A stretch of 64,000 nt of DNA from Liolophura sinensis (GCF_032854445.1 NC_088303.1:25429501-25493500); one strand, 5' to 3'; counted from the stretch's first letter, positions 10,680 to 25,300 are shown. Program-made: numbers and translations. Notes: generated from the letters alone by a model not told the origin.

Positions 10680-12280
10680 TATAAGGCAACCCGAAACATA
10701 TTGAACATTGGAAAATACATCAATCACACAAGCTTACAGCGATCGCCCGCCTTAAACTTACACCTAACGGGGTGACGTTGACTTTGAAATACGTCCCCAG
10801 TTTGCCGCAAATGGTCATTACCAAATAAGGATCGAATTGCGCAGGCTCAGATTCTTCAGGTGAAGCAGGTTCCCTATTTATCATACACGCACACTCTCTT
10901 GGTGCTATCTTTTCCGCAATGGATTTTCATGCTTGTAGTCTCATGAAATGGTATTTGTTTATTGAAGTCATAAACAATGTTAATAATATGCAAATCTATA
11001 TGCATATTATACCACATCGGTAGAATTATAAAAATAATATGAAGAGGGGCAGCAGTTTAACAGTTCAAAGACAGTCCTGACGGTAAACTAAATAATCACC
11101 TCGGTAAATATACACATATTAAAACATTTGACTACAGGGAAACTATTGAATGCCTGTGCCATTTAGATAGTGTTTATTCAGAAAGAAAAGGACGCGGGGA
11201 TTGTGTTCGTTCAGTTTTCCAAATCCACAAACCTCACTTCGTTATCGTACACATAAATTACATGTACACATAAGTAGCCCGAGAAACGCCAACGAAATGA
11301 GTAACCAAATATCGCCTTAGGCAGGTTTGAAATCCCATTTGCATGCGATGTTTGGTTTGTACAGCTATCTTAGCGCCTGGATCGTATATGATAAACCGTA
11401 CACTCGTAACAAACAATTAGGATCACACTCTTGTGTTCACAAACCGAAAATTGTAGACCTGCATCACCTGTTCTATCAGCTGATGTCAAAATCTTGCCTT
11501 ATATGGAGAACAAAGTGTTGGAAAATGCGTTGAGCTATTGATCTACTTTTAAATGATTGTTCGTGTTGTCACGATACACCTGTACAGAAACTCAAGGTTG
11601 TCATGATGTTGGCACACGGGGTGGGGGGTTGGGGGGTGGGGGGGATACATATAGACCAATCGTTGAAGTAGGGTTTTCCTCTAACACGAAATAGAGGTTT
11701 CGTGGAATTCTGTAGTTTCATTACTTTCTGTTTGGACCCACTCTGCCTAACGGACTCTGTCCTGATATTTCACTATTACTCTATCTGGACGCCAAAGAAG
11801 CGGAGTGTTGAATATTAAGGTGAGCTTTATTTTTTTAACGAGCCTTTTTTGCCTCCTTAGAAGTCTTGTGCGAAAGTTATGTTTTAAGACATGGGAGGTC
11901 AACGGTAATATAATAGTAATAACCCTACAAAAACACTCTTTCGATCAAAAACGCCATTTTATTTTTGTTCAAACGATGTGTTGTATTTTTAATTTATTGT
12001 ATGAAGATCGACGAAAAACAGAAAAATATTTTTACTGAAACTTTCACGTATGTATTTCTGCGCTCTGCCAAAGTTTAAAATTCGTATTTCTGCCGAAATG
12101 TGTGCGGTAACAAAGTCACTGTGGAGGACAGGTACCACTTTGAGAAAGAGTTTGAATTATAGTAGTCCGCTTCCTTTTATTTGAAAACATACTTTTGTAT
12201 GAATAAAGATATAGGCCAAGCTCTATTAATTAAGTAGAACTATGCATTAGAATCGATAATTGTAAAGATAAACTACTAAG
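10680..12280 (+). repeat. right arm of composite inverted repeat
   Basis: 10680-11600 is the reverse complement of 5450-6420. The whole block, including 11735-12280, also matches 27346-28485 in the same orientation (shared TTAAGGTGAGCTTTA and AAAAACGCCATTTTATTTTTG). A G-rich run (11618-11643) sits between the two parts. Confidence 0.75.
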
Positions 12281-12374
12281 AGACATGTCGCAACTGTAGC
12301 CAAATTATACATGAATCCTGCTTAAGGATATATGTGGTCGTGTATCATTAACTTGCCATGCTACATGTATGTGT

Positions 12375-12490
12375 AATATGTTTATTTATCTTGTTGGTGT
12401 TTTACGTCGTACACAAGTATATTTCACTGAAACGACGGCGGTCAGCACTATGGTATTAGGAAACCAGGCAGTGCCGGGGGGAAACACACC
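12375..12490 (-). repeat. SINE fragment, reverse
   Basis: Reverse complement of the SINE 3' half: TTGGTGTTTTACGTCGTAC, then CGACGGCGGTCAGCACTATG. Confidence 0.75.
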
Positions 12491-15400
12491 TCAGTCAGGC
12501 AGTGTCTAATACAAACAAAGATATTTCAATGTGAGTGGAGAATGCTATCCATGTCGACTTTATGACCAACGTGCATACATCGCTAACACGGAAAAGAGGA
12601 GTAAAACAGAACTGGGAAATGAAGTGGCCTTATGGAAGTGTCAGCAGCTGTCAGTCACAACTCTCTTCAGTTTCGCTGCTTGAGGTGCGCTGTTTCTTGC
12701 ACTTCGACCGATCCCCGCCTCACCCAACCAGGTTCTTTGTACTCATTTGCCAAGGCATTTTGTTCGTACGGAGAGTTCATTGTCTTAAACGGATTCCTTT
12801 TCCCTTGTTGTGATAAACACTCTATCGTCATCTTTGTGTATCCCTTGTGAAGAATAAAGAGCTAATGGTTTTGCCGAACGGGCAAAGAAACCTATATGTA
12901 TAGGTCGGTAGCCGTTGGAATATTGGTGCTTGCAGATATTGATAAAAAAATTTTATGCCGGTATGGTGCATAGAACATTCACTACAAATAATGCCCTCTA
13001 TCACGTATCTTCCTCGTTGAACAGTCACCTCACAATCTGCAAGCCGACCTGTTTCACCCATTCACCAGCCCATGTGTCGTTCAGTCCGCGCTCTAATAGA
13101 ATAATATAGTATAGTATAGTATACCTAGGGGATTCCTCCTCCCTCCTACTCCACAATTGTACATGTTTTGAACCCCAATATACTATTGACACCTATAGAT
13201 TTGGTGTCTTGCCACAATATGGCTGCAATATCGCCAAAATTTTTGTAATTTGTTGAATATTACATGGTCAATTAATCTGGACAAAAATAATCGACTACAT
13301 AAATGACAGAAAATACTTGACACCAAACTATTCAAAACGAACACTATACAGGGTTTGAGTTCTTTGAACTAGCAAAGACATAAAATGATTGTCTAAAAAG
13401 TTACGTTATGTCTAAACGGCTACATGTATGCCATTACAGTTAACAAGAGTAAACCAACACATCAGCTTATTTTCTTATGGCATATAGTGCTAGTATAGAG
13501 AGGACTGAAGAAATGGGTTTGAACGTTTGGTTGCCTGTGTTGCCTGTGTTGCCTGTGTTGCCTGTGCTTTGTTTGGTTTTCTGTCGGCTTCTATATTAAA
13601 AGACAAGACTGATGAATTGCGACTGGATTTCAGTTGTTTCTAGATGCTTTTTCATAAAGATAACACCAGCGCCAACTAAAATCAGTCTTAATATAAGCGA
13701 TTAATTAATTAACCCTTAAACAGAAGTGACGCATGTGGTGCATGTAAGCGGCGCAACAACAACATAGTACTATGCTGTCAGCATGCGAACACTGTTTGGG
13801 GATGCAGTGCTGCTCTGTGTTATAGCAATTTGCCAACATATATATGCATTGGTCATATGCATTGGTCGTCATGTAAATCACTTATGACTTGACCACCCGG
13901 TACTGTGTACTGTTAACGACAGAATTTGTTTCAACCGCAAAACAGTACTTTTTTTCATGATGACTGTACTTTTTGTAATATCTTCGTTAAGAGAGTAGAA
14001 TACGTTAAGTTTGGTGGTACAGCAATTCTGCAATAAAGCGAGCTTTGTATGGAGATTGATGCATTTTTAGAATCCATTAAAGTTGGGGTACATCGATGTG
14101 TCGGGAAGGTACGGATATACTTCTCTGTTTGAGAAAGAATTGATGCTTTATAAATGTTTCTCCAGAGTAATGGTTGTTCTAGAATACGTTGTTGTTTCTG
14201 CAGTTGTTGTAGTGATATTAAGCTCTTCAACAAGAACCTGGTACTAATAAAAGAAATCAAGTATACTTTCCAGGAGGTTAAGCAAATCATTGCTTCACAC
14301 ACTGTCCTGACCGCACGTGGTCTTGGAAAGAGCGCAAAACCAACAGGGATGCATATGTGTACGGTACACACTAAAATTAAGTGTATCATTTATAGACGGG
14401 GCCTGGTGTTTATTCCCACATATTATGTTTAGCGATCAGGAAGATGTGTTTATAATAGTAGACATGTGACATGATTACACAGTAAATGTCACATATTTAC
14501 ATGTCACATGTTTAGTATAATAAACACTTTTACATGTTTGTCGAATTTTTACATTTAATAACACAACGCCTTGATTGCTGGACTCTTTGTGTTAACTGAA
14601 ACTTTCCAGTATTTGTCAACATTCAACATGTTTAAATTAATAAATACACTTCACGTAGTTTTTATGAAGGTAAACTGTAACAGAAAGATGTTTATAAACG
14701 AATCACTTACTTTTCGTGTGTTACTTTTCATGTTACTGCCCTTTCCAATGTTATAAAAGACGTAAGAGAACGCCGAGTCACGTTTAAAGGTGAAGAAAAC
14801 GTAAAAATTACATAAAGTTCAGATGAAAGAGTGCGAAAAGTTATTTGCAAATGTGGTCTTCGATATTTGTTCCGATTTTTATTTAAAGAGAAAAGGACAC
14901 AAGAAAATATTTTTTGTATGGTTTTTATTTGGGGCCCCCATTTGGTCTTTTCAGGTAACAAATTTGTTAAACCTGAATTTTGATCCTGTTTATATATTTA
15001 ATACATTCATAAATATTTTCCTAATTCAGGTTAAATGCATATGTTTGGATATAAACAACAAATTTACATTCTAATTTATTTATCAGACATGCATCACTTC
15101 CTAATTTAGAACATTATTATGCAACGACGATAAATACCAAAAGGTGGTCCCAAATACCCACCATACATAAAATATTTTTAAATACCCTTTTTTCCAGGAA
15201 AAAAATCGAATTTGTAGAAGGCTAGTTGTCTTCCAAGAATTTTATAAAGCCCAAACACCCACATGAGCGATCTCTCTACCGTTTCTAACGAAGGTTCCAC
15301 AGTCAGTGAGAGCGGAGGGACTTCTCGAATTCCGCATGCAAAATCGGGTGTAAACCCTCACCTTGTGTACTCTGACGATTCAAAGGCAAGCCCCTCTAAC

Positions 15401-17004
15401 CACAAGACCAAGTCCCTCTCCCCCATGTGATACATGCTTGGTAGTATATTCCAGACTGATTCCTTCTTTATACTTTTGGTTCTGGACTGTCATAATGTCC
15501 GAATATCAGATTATGACAACAGAGGGCGACTTCTGTGGAGACCAGGAATAACTAATAACACATAATCATATCGCAAACAATGGACAAGATATCCACAGAA
15601 ATCGATATATTTAATATAGTACACTGCACGAATGCAAGTACAAACAAGGTCAGTGACGAACACCGCGGCATTAGTCGTCAATTAGATAAGTTTATGCTAG
15701 TGTATGTCCTAAAACCTACGCGGATATTGGTCGGATCCTACGCCCATCATTCGCGGATAGTGCACTCATCTTGGCCGTGTGATCGGCATTGTGATCGGCG
15801 TATGATGTGAACATCTACCTATGCGGATGTTCCGGCCCACATCTGTGCTTGATATATTATTAGGATGGAGCAATACTGTACCTCTTAAAGCACGTTCAAA
15901 CAGATAGTGTTGCATGCTCTATTTGAATAGCTTTCTGATGTTCTTATATTCTGGACGGTAAAAGTGTACCCCTTTCTCCGATATACTTTTTCACATTCAC
16001 AAATTATGTTATACACTTTCATGCGAGAATAAATAAACGCTATGCAGGCAAATATTGACCTCATCGTGTCATCTGCGTTTACAAACTGTCAAAAATTACC
16101 CTTCTGACAAACCAGAGTCTCCTAATTTGGTTCATTGCTGCGCTCACACCATGTGAAAATCTATAAATAGGTTGATTTTTCAGCGTTTGTAGATGGCCTT
16201 GGAATCTGTCAGGAGTAGACACCATATTGTTGGTAAGCATTCTGGGTAAGTAGATATTTTATTAAGAGCTGGAAAGTTCTTGTACGGCGAATTGGGAAAC
16301 AGTCCTAGTGTCTGGAATAGTGATTTGTGATCCAGTTTAAGAACTCAGAGACAGTTGACACTTGGTGGGAACCAGTCCCAGGAAGCCGGGAATACATTGT
16401 AAAAAATCTGGAAATCTTTCCCAGTCCCAAAATTCTGGGACTCTCCAGTCTCACGAAACCTGAGAATCCAGCTCCAGTCTCGTACAAGTAGAACTTATCT
16501 GAAATATCAAAAGTGGACCACAGAGACTATATACCAGAATAAATTACCTGAAATTTGTACCATAATTTGAGACAAGGGACTTTCTGTGCCATGTATTGTG
16601 TTTATTTGGGACTCTGTCCCATATGACACTCAACTGTTTGGTACTTGTGTCAACTGCTGGGTCCTCCCTCGTCATAATGAATATTCATTATCTGATTCAC
16701 CGACAATCTGTTGCTGGAAGACTTTCATTTCGTATAAGCATCCCGAATCTCATATACAAGTCATACTGGATAACAACCCGAGTTTAGGAGATGTTATGAA
16801 ATCGGATCCAAATAGTAGCGGCGTCTCCGAGTTCAGGGGAGGGAATCCTGATTGGTTTATTCATTTAACAAGCTTCGCTGGGCACGTTAAATATCGAACA
16901 GGGTTAAAGTGAGTCAATCGTGTCGCACTCATAGATACCTGTATGCTCGAGAAGAAGACGTTCAAAGAAATGAAAGCACATAAGACAAATACAATAATTG
17001 AACC
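12491..17004. other. gene-poor stretch with minor repeats
   Basis: No gene is supported. It holds (TATAG)n at about 13103-13122, a TGTTGCCTG repeat at about 13529-13566, and a short palindromic cluster of ACATGTGACATG-like words at 14460-14515. A possible reverse tRNA-derived scrap lies at 15300-15420; its complement reads GGTCTTGTGGTTAGAG, like an A box. Open frames of up to 144 codons (13955-14389 minus) lack motifs and overlap frames on the other strand. Confidence 0.4.
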
Positions 17005-17224
17005 GCTACAGTAGGAATCGTGATAAAATGTGTTTATTGATTTCTCATTAGGCATCAAATTGGAAAGTTCACTTACAATACCGCCTGTCATAAATGTATG
17101 AGAGATTTGAATACCAGGCGTCAACCAAAATGGGCTTTCCGGGTCATTAATCGCAAGGAGCCTAAATTCCTGTACCTCAAAGGAAATCCAATATCTGTGA
17201 GATTTTTTTTATATCATGGTTAGT

Positions 17225-17539
17225 GTGTTAGTGATTGCTTGGGGTCTAATGTCGTACTTAGCAATTTTTCAGTCATATGACGACGAAGGAATCCTTAAAG
17301 TGCATGTAATGTGCCTACTTGTTACAGGACGGATTACCACCGCCCTTTTATCTAGTGCTGCTTCACTGAGACGACTTACCGAAGGCAAGTAAGGCGTCCC
17401 GCCCAAGCCATTATACTGATACGGGTCAACCAGTCGTTGAACTACCCCCTTTCATGCTGAACGCCAAGTGAGCAAGCCGCAACTTCCTCTTTTAAGGTCT
17501 TAGGTGTGACTAGACCCAGAATCAACCCTGCGGACGCTT
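17225..17539 (+). mobile_element. second SINE-like family, inserted after duplication
   Basis: A unit of about 315 bp is flanked by the direct repeat CATGGTTAGT (17215-17224 and 17540-17549). Copy B has the single, uninterrupted site near 22580. Diagnostic text includes TATGACGACGAAGGAATCC and TGAGACGACTTACCGAAGGC. The unit therefore inserted after the segmental duplication. It ends without a long A tail, so its class (SINE or MITE) is open; I recall similar units as common in mollusc genomes. Confidence 0.75.
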
Positions 17540-18123
17540 CATGGTTAGTCATTTGTTAATATGGTGCAGTATACTTCAATGTGCGTGCAACCATTATAAT
17601 TCGCAGCATACCTGTTCAGTTGTTCCCATCTGCCAGATAGAAGTTTTCACCCCAAAGATTGCCTACATTAACAAAAAAAAAAATACGCTGTACAAACGAG
17701 GTTATTTCTCGTAAATATAAATTGTATTGGAAAACGATATAATTTATGTTTGATTGTCGAGTGATTCAGTCAGTGTTCAAAGTGAGACTGCTGGCTGTTA
17801 AACCCCGTCCAAAACCTCTATCCCTTGTGACTTCTACTCGGTACAAAGTTTAATGCAATGGACATGTCTGGGCTTTCACAGATCGAGAGCTTCTGACTAT
17901 ATGCATGTGTGCAGTCTTTGGCTTGTGCGGATATCTAACTGATCTGGTCATTAAGTAAGGAATGCACATGTCGCTTTGTGCAACAGGAGAGGGTAGAATA
18001 AATCTTGTTCAAAATTGGATCGGGTCAAACAATAAAATATAAGTTCTTTTGAGCTTAAATTTCTAGCAACTAAAACCCTTGAACATATCACAAAAAATGT
18101 AAAAGTATTTTGACTCGTATCGG

Positions 18124-18310
18124 TATAATGGCTCAGGTGGGGCTGCTTACTTGCCGTCGGTAAGTCGTCTCAGTGAGGCAGCACAGAAAGGTAGAAATCT
18201 ATCCAGCAACAAGGAGACTGTTACACGTACATGCACTCTAAGGACTCCTTCGTCGTCATATAACTGAAATATTGTTAAGTTAAACCCCATGCAAGCACTC
18301 ACTCACTCAC
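18124..18310 (-). repeat. second SINE-like family, partial, reverse
   Basis: Reverse complement of part of the 17225 element, ending in the CACTCACTCAC tail. It is present at the same place in copy B (23129-23315), so it predates the duplication. Confidence 0.75.
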
Positions 18311-20165
18311 CACTGAAACTATTAATAAATTAATACAAACTCACAATTACACTCCTCACAAGCGATATGATAAAAAATCATCAAGACGAAAAAAACTTTT
18401 ATTGAAAGCAGAACAGGGTCAGAGAAATAGAGACCGGAACAACGAAGAATTTGAACAGGCCGGTTGCAGAGCAAATAAAAAACATTAAAAGCATTTTTTT
18501 TTTGAGTAGTATTCATGTGTAACCATCAGAAACAAAACAATAAAGCAATGGCCAGTCTGCCTCTAACCTGAGATGGTATAGCGTGGGAAAAGGGGAAGAG
18601 CGATACAGTTATTTTTTTAAGTTGAAATGCTAATTTATTTTGTACACATGCATTTATTACACATCCATATGTGCAAAATGCTTAATTAGTACTATTGATA
18701 ACCCCACCATACGGAACATTGTCAAAAAATATCAGTAGTGAATATATATTTCAGTTGTGGGTGTGTCTCGGTCTTTGTCCAGTTTTCTACTGGTTCACAA
18801 TGCTAATATATAAAGTAAGGCATGTTCAGTTTCATTCAGTTAAAATTTATCTCTGTGAACATGGTAAATGTTTATGTATGGTTGAGGATTTACGTCACAA
18901 GTTCTAATTTTATTTAATTCTAACACGAACTTTGGGAAATCCTAGATGGTTACAGTTAACATCATGTCGCCGGACAGATATTGGATATACTTCAGTGGCG
19001 GCAGAAGCTTGACGGCATGGACTCGCCCTGCCACATACCTGTGTACGCAAGAATCCAAGAAGGTCAGAATCCAAGTTTGTGAAATTTATAAATAAAGTTT
19101 TTGTAGACATTCCTCATTCTCGGTAAAAATTGTACACACCTGACTACAAATGACATATTCCAATTATTGGACAGCATAGCTGGCAATGTTGACATTCAAA
19201 ATGTCAGGATAATATGAATTCAGACGTATGACTTTGTTGACTCGGTTTACGGTGTGCTCAGTCACAAGACAATTTTAATTGCAGGTAAATTATCAGGTAA
19301 ATGTCACGAAGGGAAATGTAGATTTTTAGTTTAAGAAATATGACGTCCTATGAGCTTACCCAGCTGCGACGAGCAAATGTACCCTTAGAGCGGCAAATGT
19401 ACCACTAGAGATTATTTCATTCAAGTCTGAATTTTAATCCATGACTTCTTCCATGGATTAAGTTTAGACGATGGTGGTTGATCTTTATTTCGCATATTCC
19501 TGTCATTCACTGGTAGCCATTTGGCATTTATATTAGGCAGGTACGACTCTACATCAACCCTTCCACCTACACGTTTAACATTTATCACCATTCAGAGAAA
19601 ACTCTGTTGATTTAATAGGTTAAAATGCCAAACATACGAGACCGAAGAATATTTTTCCTACTTTAGAGTGATTTTAACGCTATAAATAGTAGAGGTATGA
19701 GTCTGATATTTACTGAAAGGCGCTAAATAATTTAGAGCTATATTTGGTGAATACAGAAACAATTGATTTGACTAGCGAATATGTATCACTGATAAAAAAT
19801 TTTCGATATAGCCCCATTATTTTTATTCTTGTTGCCTGTGGTAAACTTGCATATATATATACGGTTACGACCTGAGTATCGTGTTATCTCTGTGAATGCA
19901 CGATTCATAGCTCCCCACTGAGGCACTTATCCTTCGTATCTGGGATACTACGTAAACACAACAGGGTAGTATGCACTTTAATTGTCACAAACAAGACCTA
20001 ACAGTTGTAAGGTTTGTCATGATTTTTGGGTTCGGCTTTGTTTTGTTGTTAACAAGATGGTGTATATTTCTCTTCAGTCCGTTTATGGTGCAGTGCACAC
20101 GAATGACACGACCTGAGATCTATTTCACCGTTCCAGGATTAGCTTTTACAGATATGTGTGCATGT

Positions 20166-20250
20166 AAAGGTTGAACGATTTCACAACGTGGGTCACAGGG
20201 ATTTGAGCTGAAGTCCAGCGCTCTACCAATTGAGCTAAACGGAAATTCCC
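20166..20250 (-). repeat. tRNA-derived sequence, reverse
   Basis: The reverse complement contains TTTAGCTCAATTGGTAGAG (A box), CGCTGGA and a degraded B box, so it resembles a tRNA or the head of a tRNA-derived SINE. The acceptor arm does not pair convincingly. The equivalent in copy B (about 26170-26270) is more decayed. Confidence 0.55.
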
Positions 20251-20348
20251 GCTAGTATAAGCACTGGAATGCTAATCCCGTTACACGTATACTCCTCCAA
20301 TAACAAAACTGAGTCTCAGTTTTTTTTAACGAGCTGTCCTAAACTTTG

Positions 20349-20445
20349 TCTCATGCTGGCTTCCTCTCCGGTCGTAAGTAGGAAGGTCTGTCAGCAACCT
20401 GAGGATGGTCGTGGGTTTCCCCTGGCTCTGCCCGGTTTCCCACAA
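20349..20445 (+). repeat. SINE body fragment
   Basis: CTCATGCTGGCTTCCTCTCC through CCCGGTTTCCCA. It is absent at the matching place in copy B, where TGTCCTCAAGTTTGTCAAAG continues instead. Confidence 0.7.
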
Positions 20446-21505
20446 TGACAGAAAAAAAAAACGCTTTTAGCTTGGAATCAGCAGCCAGGTCCAGTAACAC
20501 TGTCACGGTTATTCATAATGGCGGTTGATAAAGTTAATATGATGTCCGGCTTTATTTGCCGGTATCTTGGGCAGTTAAGACAAAAAAATTACTCCTAAAC
20601 TAAAGGAAATTAGTTTTCGTATTGCTCAAATTTAACGCGTGAAGGACAGCGCAGTCGAAATGTCCAAGTTCCAGATTGTAAATGAACCGAATTAGAATGG
20701 TTGATGTACAAGCAAAGCAAGGTTTTTACTATTGTTTTCTTCTCCTTCATGTAAGGGTATTAAATCTACCTGTTCATGTAAGCACTTAACGAGTACACAC
20801 TTTGGCGGTTTATCAGATTAACCAGAGTTAGGTTAGAAAATACAGCGCTGTTATTTTTTTATTTATTAGACGTCTAGAATTACTCCATTGCTGTGCTGTA
20901 GTAACATTTACCTCCAACTGAGGTAAACTGACAAGAGGCTGTATTTCACCGGTTAGGTGTGACCATTTGCCACCTGTCACACTCTCGTCGCTGCTCTGGT
21001 TTTACTCTCTGTGCTGTATGTCTATCACACTATCGTCGTTGCTCTGGTTTTCCCCTGTATGCTGTACGTCTTTAATTATATTTAACAAATAGTTCCATGT
21101 TTGGGGAATATTAATCAAACATTGAATGCCTGTTTTATAGAGTGAAACACGAATGGTTATACAGCCTGAAGCCCCTACTCGATCCACAGCAACGGGATTA
21201 TGGAAAACATTATTACAGATGAAGACAGCAGAGCCATCTTTAGAATACGTACTGTAAAGTGTTAAAGATTTTTTAAAGTTTTTGCCAGATGTCTTCAGCT
21301 CAGTTTCATGTATCTATGCGTTGAAACAGGACATTCGTTTACACGCCGTCAACCAAAATAGATGTTTCGGGTTGACAATCTTCAAGAATAATTCTTAAAA
21401 CGACGTTTAACACAAACCACCCCAAAACTAAGAAAGTATATAAAGTACAAAATTAAGACGAAATCATGAAAGAGAGACAGTTTTCAATAATGATGGAAAA
21501 ACGCG

Positions 21506-22382
21506 AGGAATGGTCATTCTAGTCAAAATGAACGAATTCAGTATCCAAATTTAGTACTATACAATGCTCGTGTACAAATTGTCGATACTCAAAATATGTA
21601 TCCCTATCCCGGTATTAAGCGAAATTAGACAAAACTATATGAAGTGGAATACGAGAGATTCCGGGCGCTCTGTTCATGTTTACTTAAATGAGAATTATAT
21701 CAAATATTTTTGATGGAATAATCTTGAGAAAGTGTTTGCAATAATATCTTATGACATCGGCTGAAATCGTCACACGACACACAGGTTACATTAAATCCTG
21801 TAGGGCGAGATATCTACAGGTCTTATGCAGGACCCTTCGGTATATTGCTGTTCGAGTAAAGATTATCTGCAATGTCAAAATTGAAACTATCCCTCTGGTC
21901 GTGAAGTATGAGAGACAGGAAACCGTTTTGGTCTTGCATAAATAGAGAAACAGACAAAATGTCCCATCTGGAGAGTCTAGAGAACACAAAAGGCACATGG
22001 ATTTAGAGACTGGAATATTGTTCCTGTATTATTTCGATGAAATTAGCATGAATACCTAGAAAATTCCACTGAATAAATTTGTCATTTGAGGACATGATGA
22101 CGGTAGACGTGCAGGAGATTTCTCCTTGTGCTTGGGGGCAATTCTAAATTGGCTTAGGTTTTACGTGTTTTGTCGGCCTAGGCTGGTTTGGGTTGGTCTG
22201 GGCCCTTAGGGAGATGCAGAGATTTTTTAGACTACATTTTTCTACGACGTTTGTAATCGGTTATGTTAGGGAACCACGAGCCGATGGTGCCGGTGGTTGG
22301 AGATTTCGCGATGCTGGTGAAATCGTGAGCTTAATTCTGTTCCGGTTTGTTTGGTATAACAGTCGGGTATAAACCTTTATTT
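21506..22382. other. spacer between the duplicated copies
   Basis: AT-rich sequence between the duplicates. No gene is supported; overlapping frames at 21751-21998 lie on opposite strands and have no motif. Confidence 0.35.
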
Positions 22383-25300
22383 GATTAGTAGGAATCGTGG
22401 TAAAATGTGTTTATTAACCTCTCATTAGGCATCAAATTGGAAAATTCACCTATCATAAATGTACGAGTCGAAAAAACATTTGTATACCAGGCGTCAACCA
22501 AAATGGACTTTAGGCAAGGAGCCTAAATTCCTGTACCTCAAAGAAAGGAAATGCAACATCTGTGAGATTTTTTTTATCATGGTTAGTCATGTGTTAATGT
22601 GCCGCGGTATTCTTCTAAGTGCATGCAAACTCAGGCGCCGCATACCTGTTCGGTTGTTCCTATCTGCCACATAGAAGTTTTACGTGAAGAAAAATGCGCT
22701 GTACAAACGAGGTTATTTCTCGTAAATATAAATTGTATGGAAAACGATATAATTTATGTTTGAGTGTCGAGTGATTCATTCAGTGTTCAGAGTGAGACTA
22801 CTGGCTGTTAAACCCCGTCCAAAACCTCTATCCCTTGTGACTTCTACTCGGTACAAAGTTTAATGCAATGGACATGTCTGGGCTTTCACAGATCGAGAGC
22901 TTCTGATTATATGCATGTGTGCAGTCTTTGGCTTATGCGGATATCTAACTGATCTGGTCATTAACTAAGGAATGCACATGTCGCTTTGTGCAACAGGAGA
23001 GGGTAGAATAAATCTTATTGAAAGTCGGATCGATCAAACAATAAAATATAAGTTCTTTTGAGCTTAAATTTCTAGCAACTAACACTCTTGAACATATCAC
23101 AAAAAATGTAAAAGTATTTTGACTCGTATCGGTATAATGGCTCAGGTGGGGCTGCTTACTTGCCGTCGGTAAGTCGTCTCAGTGAGGCAGCACAGAAAGG
23201 TAGAAATCTATCCAGCAACAAGGAGACTGTTACACGTACATGCACTCTAAGGACTCCTTCGTCGTCATATAACTGAAATATTGTTAAGTTAAACCCCATG
23301 CAAGCACTCACTCACTCACCACTGAAACTATTAATAAATTAATACAAACTCACAATTACACTCCTCACAAGCGATATGATAAATAATCATCAAGATGAAA
23401 GAAACTTTTATTGAAAGCAGAACAGGGCCAGAGAAATAGAGACCGGAACAGCGAAGAATTTGAACAGGCCGGTTGCAGAGCAAATTAGAAAACATTAAAA
23501 GCAAAAAAATTCAAAGAGGTCATCGTTTGATCTAGTGCAGATGAAAAGCAAGTAAGTATTTTTGTGCACTTTTAAAAAAAAGAGAAAAAAGGTCTGTCAA
23601 TAAATCAATAGGGCCTGGAAGCGAAAAGACATACTTTGTCTAACGATACTCAGGGAATGCTGATATTGAGTTCGTGGTATTTGGAGATTGATCCAAACTA
23701 ACCAAGCCTTACACTCAGTTTCTTTGTATTGCACGGCGTATTCACACATACTGAATAAATAAGCGAGCACAAAAAAGGTTTTGCAAAGGGAAGATACATT
23801 GGTGACAGCCTGCATGTGCTTCATTATATATTGAATGGATTGAAATACTTCAGCGATGATTATTTGCTGAAAAACTGGTCAAGTACACTCAAAACAATAA
23901 TCTGTTAATCTTAACAGAAAGTCTGTTGTCCAAGTGATGCTAGTATGTATTCTGTTTTCTGTAGCATGTTAGTCTAGCACAGTCTTCATGTTGAATTAAG
24001 AAGACAACTATATGCTACATTTAACAAAATAATCAGTTGGAATAACAGAATATATTCTACCATTACTCAAAGAATAGACTTAGCAGATTTAGTCAAATTT
24101 AGCAGATTATTTTTGTTTGAGTAGTATTCATGTGTAACCATCAGAAACAAAACAATAAAGCAATGGCCAGTCTGCCTCTAACCTGAGATGTTATAGCGCG
24201 GGAAAACGGGAAAAGCGATACAGTTATTTTTTTATGTTGAAATGCTAATTTATTTTGTACACATGCATTTATTACACATCCATATGTGCAAAATGCTTAA
24301 TTAGTACTATTGATAACCCCACCATACGGAACATTGTCAAAAAATATCAGTAGTGAATATATATTTCAGTTGTGGGTGTGTCTCGGTCTTTGTCCAGTTT
24401 TCTACCACCATAATGCTAGCCACCGTCGTATAAATGAAATATTCTTGTGTTCGGCGTAAACCACCAATCAAACAAATAAATATACGTTGTATATTTGCGA
24501 ACACATTTTTGACAATTTTGGGTCATTCCATGATATCCTGGATTTTTTTTTCAGCCGGTGCACTCAAGTCTTTCTAGCAAACATATAAGGTTAAAACATC
24601 CATTAATTAAATTTTGTATATACATAATCACAATAGTACCAATACCCAGTGACTGTATATTTCTATGTTTTGTTTGGCGTAACACCACTGTGGTAGTTCA
24701 CAATGCTAATATATAAAGTAAGGCATGTTCAATTTCATTCAGTTAAAATTTATCTCTGTGAACATGGTAAATGTTTATGTATGGTTGAGGATTTACGTCA
24801 CAAGTTCTAATTTTATTTAATTCTAACACGAACTTTGGGAAATCCTAGATGGTTACAGTTAACATCATGTCGCCGGACAGATATTGGATATACTTCAGTG
24901 GCGGCAGAAGCTTGACGGCATGGACTCGCCCTGCCACATACCTGTGTACGCAAGCCTAATGCCAAACATACACACACGCATACATACACACAATAACATT
25001 AGGCATATTTGTGCTCGTGTGTGTCAGCTGTAATTTCACTTTATTCAAATGATGCAACGAACGCTGCATAACAATTGTTTTGGAACTGGGCGAAAGATTC
25101 TCCTGTATTCAGTTACAAAACTAAGAAGGGCAGAAATTTATAAATAAAGTTTTTGTAGACATTCTTCATTTTCGGCAAAAGTTGTACACACCTGACTACA
25201 AATGACATATTCCAATTATTGGACAGCATAACTTGGAACGTTGATATTCAAAATGTCAGGATAATATGAATTCAGACGTATGACTTTGTTGACTCGGTTT

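Larger units (their letters stand above)
17005..21505 (+). repeat. segmental duplication, copy A
   Basis: This block and 22383-26890 are collinear over almost their full length, with long stretches of near identity (for example 17830-18330 against 22840-23340). Divergence is greatest at the ends. Copy A holds an extra 315 bp insertion at 17225 and lacks three blocks present in copy B. No coding frame is conserved between the copies, so I see no duplicated gene. Confidence 0.85.

Noticed and set aside
13955-14389. 144-codon minus-strand ORF as a gene
   Set aside because: No motif, no relative in the window, overlapping plus-strand frame of similar quality; no splice or promoter support.
20166-20250. 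Genuine tRNA gene
   Set aside because: A box and partial B box are visible, but acceptor pairing is poor and the sequence lies in a duplicated repeat region.
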